A DNA stretch of 21,268 bases from Lachnoclostridium sp. UBA933 (GTDB taxonomy: Bacteria > Bacillota > Clostridia > Lachnospirales > Lachnospiraceae): positions 1 through 21,268 of the forward strand of contig DBDL01000079.1 of NCBI GenBank assembly GCA_002293545.1, in the 5' to 3' direction. Below, in pieces: positions 7,140-14,289 of the stretch. The translations under genes were made by a program, and so were the position numbers. Position 1 is the stretch's first letter; each line of letters opens with the position of its first letter. The notes under the pieces were generated by a model that made no database searches, was not told where the DNA came from, and saw nothing but the letters and a program-made list of their open reading frames with translations.

Positions 7140-8288
7140 TCAAACACGGAACTTCATTGTTTTCACAATATGTCGTTTATACCGGTAATCGACCCAAAAA
7201 GATGCCTGTAACGTTACTTTTTTACCCCGTAGTTTCTTGAAATTGATGTTTTTGAACGTAAAAACCCCTTTTTCATTCGCTTTTGTCCTTTTTATTTCTT
7301 CGCCTCCCGCTTTCATAATAACCCTCGCTCTTTTATCTGTTCTTCCAGTGATTTTTCTGGTTTTCCATGTAATTCGTTTGACTGTTCTGGGTTTTGTAAT
7401 TTTCAACATATTCTTGACGTTTTGGGACTTGATTTGGGTTCTTAACCATGAAGAATTTATCCTAAGGTGTTCCGGTATGTTTTTGGTTATCTCATTTTCA
7501 GATAATCGGTTTATAACAAAATAAGTATTTTGATAATCCAATTTTGTTAGTTTTGTTAAATCTGGTAGTTCTCTCAACTTGTTATTATCAACATACAGTA
7601 ATGCTAAGTTGGTCAGATTCTCAACGCCTTTTACACTAACTAACCGATTTTGTTCTGCTGAAATATTGCTCAAATTTACTAGTTCTTCAACTCCTGATAA
7701 GTTTTTTAGCCTATTTCCATTAAAGATTATTGACTCTAATTTTGTACATTTTTTTATACTTGATATATTGGTTATTTTATTGTCCCAAGCATGTAAAACA
7801 ACTAAATTCGTTAAGTTTTTTACCTCCTCTATGCTAGCTAATTTATTGTCTGAAGCATCAAAACTCTCCAATTTTGTCAGTCTTTCAATCCCTTTCAGAC
7901 TTACTAACTTATTATAATCCACCGACAAATCTTTTAAATTCGTCAAACGTTCGATTCCTTTTAAATTCGTTAGGCTGTTATAGGAAAGACTTAGCCATGT
8001 CAATCCAGTTAAATACTTAATTCCTTTTATACTTTTAATATCAACCCTTTCTTTTTTAAAATTGATGGCATCCAGTCCCGTTATTTTTGCGGCTTCAGCT
8101 TTGGTAAAAGTACCGCTCTTTTTCCCCAATTCTTTTAATATTGCTAAATACAGACCTTTATCCGGTATTCCTTTTTTTGAATTTGGTATCACGGGACTTT
8201 TTTCGGCATATATGCTAGCCGATAATAAGTTCACTATCAATAATACTACAGTCATTACCGCAACCATTTTTTTTATTCCATACGACAT
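7140..8288 (-). CDS. Secreted internalin-like leucine-rich-repeat protein, 7 LRRs (copy 2)
   Basis: A 382-residue paralogue of the LRR protein at 5725-7002. It has the same layout: signal peptide (MSYGIKKMVAVMTVVLLIVN), cap region beginning SPVIPNSKKGIPDKG, seven 22-residue repeats from about residue 93, a linker with NRLSENEITKNIPEHL, and an Ig-like C-terminus (ITGRTDKRARVIMKAGG, KGVFTFKNINFKKL). The cap is almost unchanged between the copies while repeat surfaces differ (for example LVVLHAWDNKITNISS here versus LTFIHAYENKITDLSS). This suggests diverged ligand specificity on a common scaffold. It starts 20 nt after the protease stop codon with GGAGG before the ATG, so protease and LRR copy 2 are almost certainly one transcript. 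No sorting signal or anchor is seen. Confidence 0.85.
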   Translation of the reverse strand: MSYGIKKMVAVMTVVLLIVNLLSASIYAEKSPVIPNSKKGIPDKGLYLAILKELGKKSGTFTKAEAAKITGLDAINFKKERVDIKSIKGIKYLTGLTWLSLSYNSLTNLKGIERLTNLKDLSVDYNKLVSLKGIERLTKLESFDASDNKLASIEEVKNLTNLVVLHAWDNKITNISSIKKCTKLESIIFNGNRLKNLSGVEELVNLSNISAEQNRLVSVKGVENLTNLALLYVDNNKLRELPDLTKLTKLDYQNTYFVINRLSENEITKNIPEHLRINSSWLRTQIKSQNVKNMLKITKPRTVKRITWKTRKITGRTDKRARVIMKAGGEEIKRTKANEKGVFTFKNINFKKLRGKKVTLQASFWVDYRYKRHIVKTMKFRV

Positions 8289-8395
8289 CTGTCCACCTCC
8301 CTGTTATGCTAATCTTTATTTGCTGCTTTGAACCGCTTTGTTTCTGCTGACGTCAATCCTGTGGAATTCACTTTGGCATATTTTAAAAGATTCTT
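8281..8395. repeat. Segmental duplication, right copy (intact protease end and LRR copy 2 start)
   Basis: Partner of 6995-7109. Here the sequence continues without interruption into the full protease gene, which marks this as the unbroken side of the duplication. Confidence 0.9.
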
Positions 8396-10360
8396 TTTCA
8401 GAAATAAATCAAGTGGCTTAGTATATGTCTGGTTTTTTAATGCATAATCAATATCATAATAATCACCCACCGCACCAATCAGCATACTATAGATACTTAT
8501 CTTTGATGCCAATTCTGCCGCTTTCCATCTTCCCGGAACAGTACCCTTTTCATCCCCTTTTCCAATTTGTGAACTGTTAGGAGTTCCGTCAACAATCCGT
8601 TTCCCATCAAACTTTCTATAAGTCCCGTGTGCAAAAGTATCTTGCAAAATGTGTAAGGCAATGCCCCAAGTAAAATACATTCTGTGTTTGGAAGAATCCC
8701 CCACCGAAACATTATTAACCTTAATATTTGAAAAGATATTGCCCCATGTGGAACTTCCTACTTGAGAAGAAGTAAAATCCATTTTGATCCATCCATAAGA
8801 ATCACTGCTCAGTCCATAGATATCCGTTCGGGGGATGCCTGCGGCTTTTCCGTTGTTCTGGGCAATTCTTGTAACATATTCATAGCAGGCAATATAATTC
8901 ACCCGATAGTCACCATGATATTCTGAACAAACCGAACCAAGCATACCCTTGTCTTTATCCGGATAAACAGAGCCTGCTTTTATAATCGCAATGGCTTTGC
9001 TGTCCACTACTTTATTTTGTGACAGTCCGTACCCTGCAAGTATATCGTGTCCGCCCCATCTTCCCTCTGCATACGATTCCTCATCATTAACAGAATCAAA
9101 TGATTTGGGCTTCTCCGTATTTTGGGGAATCGTCTTTTTAAGAAGCAAATCGTTATTTTCTGAGGACTTACTAAAATCATCATAACTATCCAGTGCATAT
9201 TTGGCATCTAACAATCCGCACTGATCGGTACCGGAAATCTTTTTTGCACTGTAAACCATCAGATTCCGTATGAAATCATTGGATTTGGATAAATCCCTTT
9301 GCCAGAGCAGGGACGCCGCGCCGACAACTTGCGGGACGGCAATACTTGTTCCGTGGGTAACGCCGTTAAGTCCAAAAAAGCCTAACACCTTGATTTTTTC
9401 ACCCGGTGCGGCAATATCCAGTTCTTCCCCGGTATTACTGAAAGAACTGAGTTCTGAGTTGGGATTGGTTGCCGCGACCGCCATTACTTCATCAAAGGCA
9501 GCCGGATACTCTACCCTATCGGCATGATTACCGACAGCGCCGATCATTAAAATATTTGCTTCATAGGCATCTTTCACGGCTTTTTCCAAGGCAACGGAGT
9601 AAACGGGGGAACTAAAGCTCATATTAATGATGTTGATATCATGCTCAATACACCAGTAGATTCCCTGAATAATTCTGCTGATTGGCGAACCATTATTTTT
9701 ATCCAATACCTTTACGGAATACAAATCAACATGGGGGTTTACCCCTTGGATCACATTATCTGCATTTCCGGCAATGACACTGGCAATTCCCGTTCCGTGA
9801 CCTGTGAGGTCCTGCGATCCGGCCGCCGTATTTTCTTCTTCTACGAGATTCACCGAGCCTGCCAAATCAATCCCGCTCACAAAGTCAATCCCCGAATCTA
9901 AAACCGCTACTTTCGGCTTGCGGCGTTTCCCGTTTTCGGCGGCAAGATGCTCTGCATTAATCGCCCGTATATTCCATTCGCTGTCTTTGGTTTTGGCATA
10001 TTCTTTCTCCTCGGCTTGAAGCCATTTTTCAAGTAATTTCTTTTTCTTTATATTCTCGGTTGTATTGGCAGTCATATTGAAATCTTCTTCAATTATAACA
10101 TCTGCAAACTGATTCTGCAACTTTTCGGCAGTATTTTCCGTAATTTTAACCGTTTCCATTGTGTTTTCGATATCGCTTTTTTCATTGGTCATGACAATAT
10201 AATTGCTTGCGTCTTTGTCCGGCTGCTCCGGAATTTCTTCTAAAACCTCCGACAGCATTGTTGTTTCATCCTTTTCGCCTTTTACGGGATGATGAAGCTG
10301 ACCGACGGTTCCAAACATGAATGCGATCATTAACAAATAGATGAGTTTCTTGTTTTTCAT
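8309..10360 (-). CDS. Secreted subtilisin-like serine protease with a C-terminal phospholipase C/P1-nuclease-like domain
   Basis: 683 residues from the ATG at 10360, chosen because GGAAGGAG lies 10 nt upstream and a signal peptide (MKNKKLIYLLMIAFMFGTVG) follows at once; the ATG at 10396 has no well-placed Shine-Dalgarno. Residues about 50-105 resemble an I9-type propeptide (NYIVMTNEKS). About 145-390 is a peptidase S8 domain with triad Asp155 (AVLDSGID), His188 (GHGTGIASV) and Ser339 (HGTSIAVPQ), and Asn278 (GAVGN) at the oxyanion position. After an acidic linker, about 430-683 contains WGGHDILAGYG, VYPDKDK, EYHGDY and WGIALHILQDTFAHG, with His570, Asp574 and His578 as HxxxDxxxH. This pattern recalls the zinc phospholipase C/P1 nuclease superfamily; that second assignment is inference. 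The protein is extracellular. It is followed 20 nt later by LRR copy 2. Confidence 0.9.
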   Translation of the reverse strand: MKNKKLIYLLMIAFMFGTVGQLHHPVKGEKDETTMLSEVLEEIPEQPDKDASNYIVMTNEKSDIENTMETVKITENTAEKLQNQFADVIIEEDFNMTANTTENIKKKKLLEKWLQAEEKEYAKTKDSEWNIRAINAEHLAAENGKRRKPKVAVLDSGIDFVSGIDLAGSVNLVEEENTAAGSQDLTGHGTGIASVIAGNADNVIQGVNPHVDLYSVKVLDKNNGSPISRIIQGIYWCIEHDINIINMSFSSPVYSVALEKAVKDAYEANILMIGAVGNHADRVEYPAAFDEVMAVAATNPNSELSSFSNTGEELDIAAPGEKIKVLGFFGLNGVTHGTSIAVPQVVGAASLLWQRDLSKSNDFIRNLMVYSAKKISGTDQCGLLDAKYALDSYDDFSKSSENNDLLLKKTIPQNTEKPKSFDSVNDEESYAEGRWGGHDILAGYGLSQNKVVDSKAIAIIKAGSVYPDKDKGMLGSVCSEYHGDYRVNYIACYEYVTRIAQNNGKAAGIPRTDIYGLSSDSYGWIKMDFTSSQVGSSTWGNIFSNIKVNNVSVGDSSKHRMYFTWGIALHILQDTFAHGTYRKFDGKRIVDGTPNSSQIGKGDEKGTVPGRWKAAELASKISIYSMLIGAVGDYYDIDYALKNQTYTKPLDLFLKKNLLKYAKVNSTGLTSAETKRFKAANKD

Positions 10361-10429
10361 AAGATATGCGCTCCTTCCTGATGATAGCGTTGCCATGAAT
10401 TTTTAACAGTTCCTTTTCTCATTTAACGA

Positions 10430-10458
10430 TTGGAATCACCCTCTTTATCATGTATAAT
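10430..10458 (+). promoter_or_regulatory. Possible upstream plus-strand promoter
   Basis: TTGGAA (10430-10435) and TATAAT (10453-10458) are spaced by 17 bp and face the esterase gene. It would give a ~220-nt leader. It overlaps the proposed minus-strand protease promoter, so the two could compete. Confidence 0.4.
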
Positions 10459-10481
10459 ATTACATATCAATGTATTGTCAT
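10454..10481 (-). promoter_or_regulatory. Possible promoter of the protease-LRR operon
   Basis: On the minus strand, ATGACA (10481-10476) and TATTAT (10459-10454) are 16 bp apart, each one base off consensus. Transcription would start near 10447, giving a 5' leader of roughly 90 nt before the ATG at 10360. The region is very AT-rich, so the call is moderate. Confidence 0.45.
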
Positions 10482-10598
10482 ATTGAAAATGTAATTATTA
10501 TGTATTATTTCACATTATCATGGGATAATCAACGGTAGGTCCGGTATTTGTCCATATTAGGAGATTTTAAGTTCATAAATATGTAAATGACGGTCATA

Positions 10599-10627
10599 TT
10601 GACAATATCGTGAATAAAGGATAAAAT
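10599..10627 (+). promoter_or_regulatory. Sigma-A promoter of the CE15 esterase gene
   Basis: TTGACA (10599-10604), a 17-bp spacer and TAAAAT (10622-10627) make a near-consensus promoter. Transcription would begin near 10634. This supports the start codon at 10687 rather than the in-frame ATG at 10639, which would be almost leaderless. The -35 lies inside the perfect 13-bp palindrome ATATTGACAATAT (10596-10608). Confidence 0.75.
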
Positions 10628-10686
10628 AACAGATAAGAATGAACCGATATCAAGAGCAGTCTAAAATCAAAGGAGAGATGTTCATA

Positions 10687-12465
10687 ATGAAAAAATTCAA
10701 GAAACTGACAGCCATATTGCTATTATGTGCTATGGTATTTCATCTTGCGGGACCGGGTACGGCACTAAAAAGCTCGGCGGCAAAGAAACCGGTTTTGAAT
10801 CCGAAAAAGGTAACAATACGTGTTGGACAAGCAAAGAAAATAATATTAAAGAATGCGAAAAAAGCAAAAAAGACAACATGGAAAGCAAAACCTGCAAAGG
10901 CAATAAAATTATTAAAAAAAGGAAAAACCAGCGTTACGATAAGAGGTGTTAAAAAAACAAGGAAAGTCGTTTTGACAGCAAAATTTAAGTTAGGGAAAAA
11001 GAAAAAAATGGCGAAATGTACAATCAAGGTGAATGCAAAACCAAAAGATAATGTTACGGTAAAACCTACCGTTGTCCCGACGGATAAACCGACGGTAAAA
11101 CCGACGGTAATACCGACCCTGCCGCCGACGGAGGAACCGACCGAAGGACCGATGCGTCCCAAACAGCCTGTTCAGTCGGCAAGACCTTTTCCGTCTGATT
11201 ATCCGCAGATTGCAACCTTGCCGAAAACAACGTCGATACCTAATTTATTGAAGTTCTTTAAATCACAAAAGGATGTGACGGCAGAAAATTGGAAAGACAG
11301 AATGGATGAAGTACGTGAATTGTATCAAGTCTATATGTACGGGATGTATCGCAGCGGTGAGGAGATAACGGCAGAACGCAGTGATTTTACCTTGAATCAG
11401 AACAATAATAATGTGACGAACCTGAGCGTTACGGTTACTAACGAAAAAAGTTCCGGCACGATTACAGCGGCCATAACATTACCGTCAGGAGAGGCACCCG
11501 AATTGGGGTGGCCGGCAATGATCGGGTTTGGCGGAATCGCAGATCCGAATAAGAGCAGATTATTGGAACGCGGTTATGCGGTAATTGATTTTATGCCGAA
11601 TCAGGTGGCGCCGGACCAAGCCGGACGGAGAGGGATTTTTTATGATTTATATCCATACGGACAGGGAACATATGATTGGAAAAATCAAACCGGTGCACTC
11701 ATGGCATGGGCATGGGGAGTAAGTAAAATCATTGACGGCTTGGAAACGGGAATTGGCGATGAGCTGAATATTAATCAGGATATCCTGATGATATCAGGGG
11801 TTTCACGATATGGGAAAGCGGCGGCGGTTACGGGCGCCTTCGACAAACGGATTCGCGTTACCGTACCGGGATGTTCCGGAGCGGCAGGCATGATTTGTAT
11901 GCGTTATGACCCCAATAAATTAACGTTTAATCTCTCCTCGCTGGAGGACTTTGCGGCAGGTGCGGATCAGACATGTACCTACGGACCAATCGGCAATGAC
12001 CGTACGGGTACGGAAGGGTTCGGAAGTTTAACTTCCGGCAGCGAAGCACATTGGTTTAACACGACATTTGCGTCAGCAGTAAGCGGGTATAATGGAACCA
12101 ATGTGGCATTTCCGTTTGATCAGCATTTTTTAGCGGCATTGTGTGTGGAAGAAGACCGCCTGTTGTTTGGAACAAGTGAATTCGTATCCGGTATGTGGAC
12201 AAATGCTCCCGGACATTGGATGACTTACCTGAAAGCACAGGAAACATTGAAAGTAGTGGGACTGGAAGATAATTATGCCATTCGTTTCCATCGTGACGGT
12301 CACAGACTTCAGGTAGAAGACATTGATTATTTGCTGGATTTTGTGGAGTTCAAATTATTCCATAGAAAGCCGAAAAAGAATTTAGCGAACCTCGGAACCT
12401 CGTTATTTGAAACCAACGCGGAGAATAAAGCAGCATTTGAGAGTAAAATGCCGCCGTCGCTGTAA
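10687..12465 (+). CDS. Secreted CE15-type glucuronoyl esterase with N-terminal Ig-like domain
   Basis: 592 residues from the ATG at 10687, which follows AGGAG (11 nt) and opens a signal peptide (MKKFKKLTAILLLCAMVF). Residues about 34-118 are a lysine-rich Big_2-like domain. Residues about 121-160 are a Thr/Pro/Val linker with repeated KPTV and PT units. Residues about 180-592 resemble carbohydrate esterase family 15: GVSRYGKAA with nucleophile Ser373, matching the family signature G-C/V-S-R-x-G-K, GSEAHWFN with a candidate acid Glu453, PFDQHFLAAL, and RDGHRLQVEDIDYLLDF with candidate His539. CE15 enzymes cleave the ester between 4-O-methyl-glucuronic acid on xylan and lignin alcohols. The Ig domain and linker suggest tethering at the cell surface. 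It is divergent from the protease-LRR operon and ends before a terminator. The catalytic Ser is clear; Glu and His are inferred. Confidence 0.85.
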   Translation: MKKFKKLTAILLLCAMVFHLAGPGTALKSSAAKKPVLNPKKVTIRVGQAKKIILKNAKKAKKTTWKAKPAKAIKLLKKGKTSVTIRGVKKTRKVVLTAKFKLGKKKKMAKCTIKVNAKPKDNVTVKPTVVPTDKPTVKPTVIPTLPPTEEPTEGPMRPKQPVQSARPFPSDYPQIATLPKTTSIPNLLKFFKSQKDVTAENWKDRMDEVRELYQVYMYGMYRSGEEITAERSDFTLNQNNNNVTNLSVTVTNEKSSGTITAAITLPSGEAPELGWPAMIGFGGIADPNKSRLLERGYAVIDFMPNQVAPDQAGRRGIFYDLYPYGQGTYDWKNQTGALMAWAWGVSKIIDGLETGIGDELNINQDILMISGVSRYGKAAAVTGAFDKRIRVTVPGCSGAAGMICMRYDPNKLTFNLSSLEDFAAGADQTCTYGPIGNDRTGTEGFGSLTSGSEAHWFNTTFASAVSGYNGTNVAFPFDQHFLAALCVEEDRLLFGTSEFVSGMWTNAPGHWMTYLKAQETLKVVGLEDNYAIRFHRDGHRLQVEDIDYLLDFVEFKLFHRKPKKNLANLGTSLFETNAENKAAFESKMPPSL

Positions 12466-12537
12466 TACACCGGGCTTGCATATTAACCGAGGATTTCGGC
12501 AAAATTTCAAATCGGTCTGAAACAAAAGAATGACGAT

Positions 12538-12579
12538 AACAGCCTGCCGGATCATGGAAACATGAAGGCAGGTTGTTTT
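12538..12579 (+). terminator. Terminator after the esterase gene, just before the response regulator
   Basis: AACAGCCTGCC (12538-12548) pairs with GGCAGGTTGTT (12567-12577), with one G-U pair. The top of the hairpin continues as TCATG-GAAA-CATGA with a GAAA tetraloop, and TTTT closes the element. It ends 15 nt before the response-regulator start, so it could also lie in that gene's 5' leader. Confidence 0.75.
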
Positions 12580-12594
12580 AGAGAGGGAATATGA

Positions 12595-13266
12595 ATGAAA
12601 ACAATACTGGTAGTAGAGGATGAAGAGAATATCAACCGTATGCTCTGTGATTTATTAAAATATAACGGTTACGTACCGGAGGCTGCTTATTCCGGCACGG
12701 AAGCGGTTATGCTTTTTTCCGGCAAAACATATGATTTGATTTTATTGGATTTGATGATTCCGGGAAAGACAGGGTTTGAAGTATTAGAAGAAATACGGAT
12801 GACAAGTACGGTTCCGGTTATTGCATTGACGGCAGTCAGTGAAAAGGAAAGCACGGTAGCATTATTAAAAGCCGGTGCCAACGATTACCTGACAAAACCG
12901 TTTGATAATGACGAGCTTCTTGCCCGTATTGAAGTCTGGCTGCGGAACGGTACGGGCAAAACGACAAGAACGATTACATTCCGGGAGATCGTACTGGATT
13001 TGGAACAGTACGAAGCATTTATCGGAACAGACGCCTTACAGTTGTCAAAACGGGAATTTGAAATTTTGCACCTGCTGATGCAGAACCCGAAAAAAGTATA
13101 CACGAAGAATAATTTATATGAGAGTGTCTGGGGAGATGAATTTATGGGGGATGATAATACCATTAACGTACACATCAGTAAAATCCGTGCAAAGATCGCA
13201 GGATTCAGACCCAAGGATGAATATATACAAACGGTGTGGGGAATCGGCTATAAGATGAGCGAATGA
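12595..13266 (+). CDS. OmpR/PhoB-family response regulator
   Basis: A 223-residue two-domain regulator. Residues 1-115 are a receiver domain with acidic Glu8, Asp9 and Glu10 (VVEDEEN), phospho-acceptor Asp52 (LILLDLMIPGKTGFEV), Thr79 (IALTAVSEKES) and Lys101 (YLTKPFDNDELLARIE). Residues about 125-223 are a winged-helix Trans_reg_C domain (QLSKREFEILHLLMQNP, NTINVHISKIRAKI, IQTVWGIGYKM). Phosphorylation by a partner kinase, almost certainly the product of 15216-16151, would drive DNA binding as a dimer on direct repeats. A matching 11-bp-period repeat lies at 13282-13299, before the ABC transporter genes. GAGGG lies about 8 nt before the ATG at 12595; an overlapping ATG at 12591 is out of frame. 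No promoter for this gene was found. Confidence 0.95.
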   Translation: MKTILVVEDEENINRMLCDLLKYNGYVPEAAYSGTEAVMLFSGKTYDLILLDLMIPGKTGFEVLEEIRMTSTVPVIALTAVSEKESTVALLKAGANDYLTKPFDNDELLARIEVWLRNGTGKTTRTITFREIVLDLEQYEAFIGTDALQLSKREFEILHLLMQNPKKVYTKNNLYESVWGDEFMGDDNTINVHISKIRAKIAGFRPKDEYIQTVWGIGYKMSE

Positions 13267-13281
13267 AGCCCTGAATCAGAA

Positions 13282-13299
13282 TTAAGACATTTTTAAGAC
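13282..13299 (+). promoter_or_regulatory. Candidate response-regulator operator (11-bp-period direct repeat)
   Basis: TTAAGAC occurs at 13282-13288 and again at 13293-13299, exactly one helical turn apart, the usual arrangement for OmpR/PhoB-family dimers. It lies just upstream of a weak -35 (TTCATA, 13308-13313) and a -10-like TATCAT (13330-13335, 16-bp spacer), which suits an activated promoter for the ABC genes. Confidence 0.55.
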
Positions 13300-13365
13300 T
13301 TTCTTTATTCATATGAAAGGTTTCGGGTTTATCATAGATATTACAAAAACAAAGGAGGAAAATCA

Positions 13366-14289
13366 ATGAAAGAAGTCATATTACAAACAAAAAATATAAG
13401 CAAGTTCTATGGCAATGCCGCGGCAGTTGACAATGTAAGCATGACAATCCGAAGAGGTGATATCTATGGTTTGATTGGGCGTAACGGTGCGGGAAAGACT
13501 ACATTAACCCGTGTGATTACATCACTGACATCTGCAACCGGCGGAGAACTGAAGTTGTTCGGGGAATCCTCGGCAGCAGGATTGAACAGGGCAAGAAAAC
13601 GTATTGGCTGTGTCATAGAGATACCGGCGTTGTATCCCAATCTGTCAGCCGCACAGAATTTAGAATACTATCGTATATTAAAAGGGGTTCCCGATAGAAA
13701 TTCCATTGAAAAAGTGCTGGGGATGGTCGGATTGACAGACACCGGAAAAAAGAAGTTCAAGAATTTTTCATTGGGGATGAAACAGCGGTTAGGAATTGCA
13801 CTCGCATTGCTGGATAATCCGGATTTTATCATACTGGATGAGCCGATTAACGGGCTGGACCCAATGGGTATTGTAGAAATGCGTGATACGTTCAAGAGAT
13901 TAAATCAGGAACATAATATTACATTAATGATCTCCAGTCATATATTAAATGAACTTTCTCTTGTGGCAACACGGTATGGTATCATTAATAAAGGAAAGCT
14001 GATGAAGGAGCTTACCAACGATGAGCTGAGGGAAGAATGTCAAAAAGGAATTTCCGTTATTGTGGATGATAAAGAAAAAGCGGTATCCATTGTCGAAACA
14101 AGATGTAATATAAAAAAGTATAAAGTAGTGAATGACCATGAAATCCGGATATATGATTGTCAGGAAGCTCCATCCGAGATAAACTGCCGGCTTGTAAACG
14201 AAGGAATACGTGTGTCCGGGTTAAAAGAGGTCGGTGACAATTTGGAAGATTATTTTGTGTCGCTGGTTGGAAAGGAGGAAGTATCATGA
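13366..14289 (+). CDS. ABC transporter ATPase of the lantibiotic-immunity (LanF-like, E-loop) type
   Basis: 307 residues. Walker A GRNGAGKTT (38-46), signature FSLGMKQRLGIALALL (about 134-149), Walker B FIILDEPINGLDP (about 154-166) and H-loop His192 (SSHILNEL) are intact. The Q-loop position carries glutamate: IGCVIEIPALYPNLS with Glu85. An IExPxxY segment with Glu in place of Gln is typical of the lantibiotic self-protection ATPases (LanF) and related bacitracin/lantibiotic resistance transporters. The ATPase would power expulsion of a membrane-active peptide from the membrane surface. GGAGG precedes the ATG by 7 nt. The stop overlaps the next gene's start in ATGA, so the two are translationally coupled. 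No lantibiotic precursor or synthetase is present, which favours resistance to foreign peptides over self-immunity. Confidence 0.92.
   Translation: MKEVILQTKNISKFYGNAAAVDNVSMTIRRGDIYGLIGRNGAGKTTLTRVITSLTSATGGELKLFGESSAAGLNRARKRIGCVIEIPALYPNLSAAQNLEYYRILKGVPDRNSIEKVLGMVGLTDTGKKKFKNFSLGMKQRLGIALALLDNPDFIILDEPINGLDPMGIVEMRDTFKRLNQEHNITLMISSHILNELSLVATRYGIINKGKLMKELTNDELREECQKGISVIVDDKEKAVSIVETRCNIKKYKVVNDHEIRIYDCQEAPSEINCRLVNEGIRVSGLKEVGDNLEDYFVSLVGKEEVS

Larger units (their letters stand above)
10397..10686. other. Divergent intergenic region between protease and esterase genes
   Basis: This AT-rich region holds promoters for both flanking genes and a repeated word: GTCATATTGAAAAT at 10477-10490 and GTCATATTGACAAT at 10593-10606 (13 of 14 bases the same, 116 bp apart). 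Both copies overlap proposed -35 elements, which would suit binding sites of a shared regulator. Confidence 0.5.

Noticed and set aside
5725..8288. Periodic DNA repeats as a CRISPR array or minisatellite
   Set aside because: The 66-bp period is the coding signature of 22-residue LRRs; repeats are degenerate and lie within two intact reading frames.
10361..10396. Upstream ATG at 10396 for the protease
   Set aside because: It has no well-placed ribosome binding site and would put 12 polar residues before the signal peptide; GGAAGGAG serves the ATG at 10360.
10639..10686. Earlier in-frame ATGs (10639 and 10678) for the esterase
   Set aside because: The promoter predicts transcription from about 10634, leaving no room for a ribosome site before 10639, and AGGAG is only 2 nt from 10678. 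A clean signal peptide starts at 10687.
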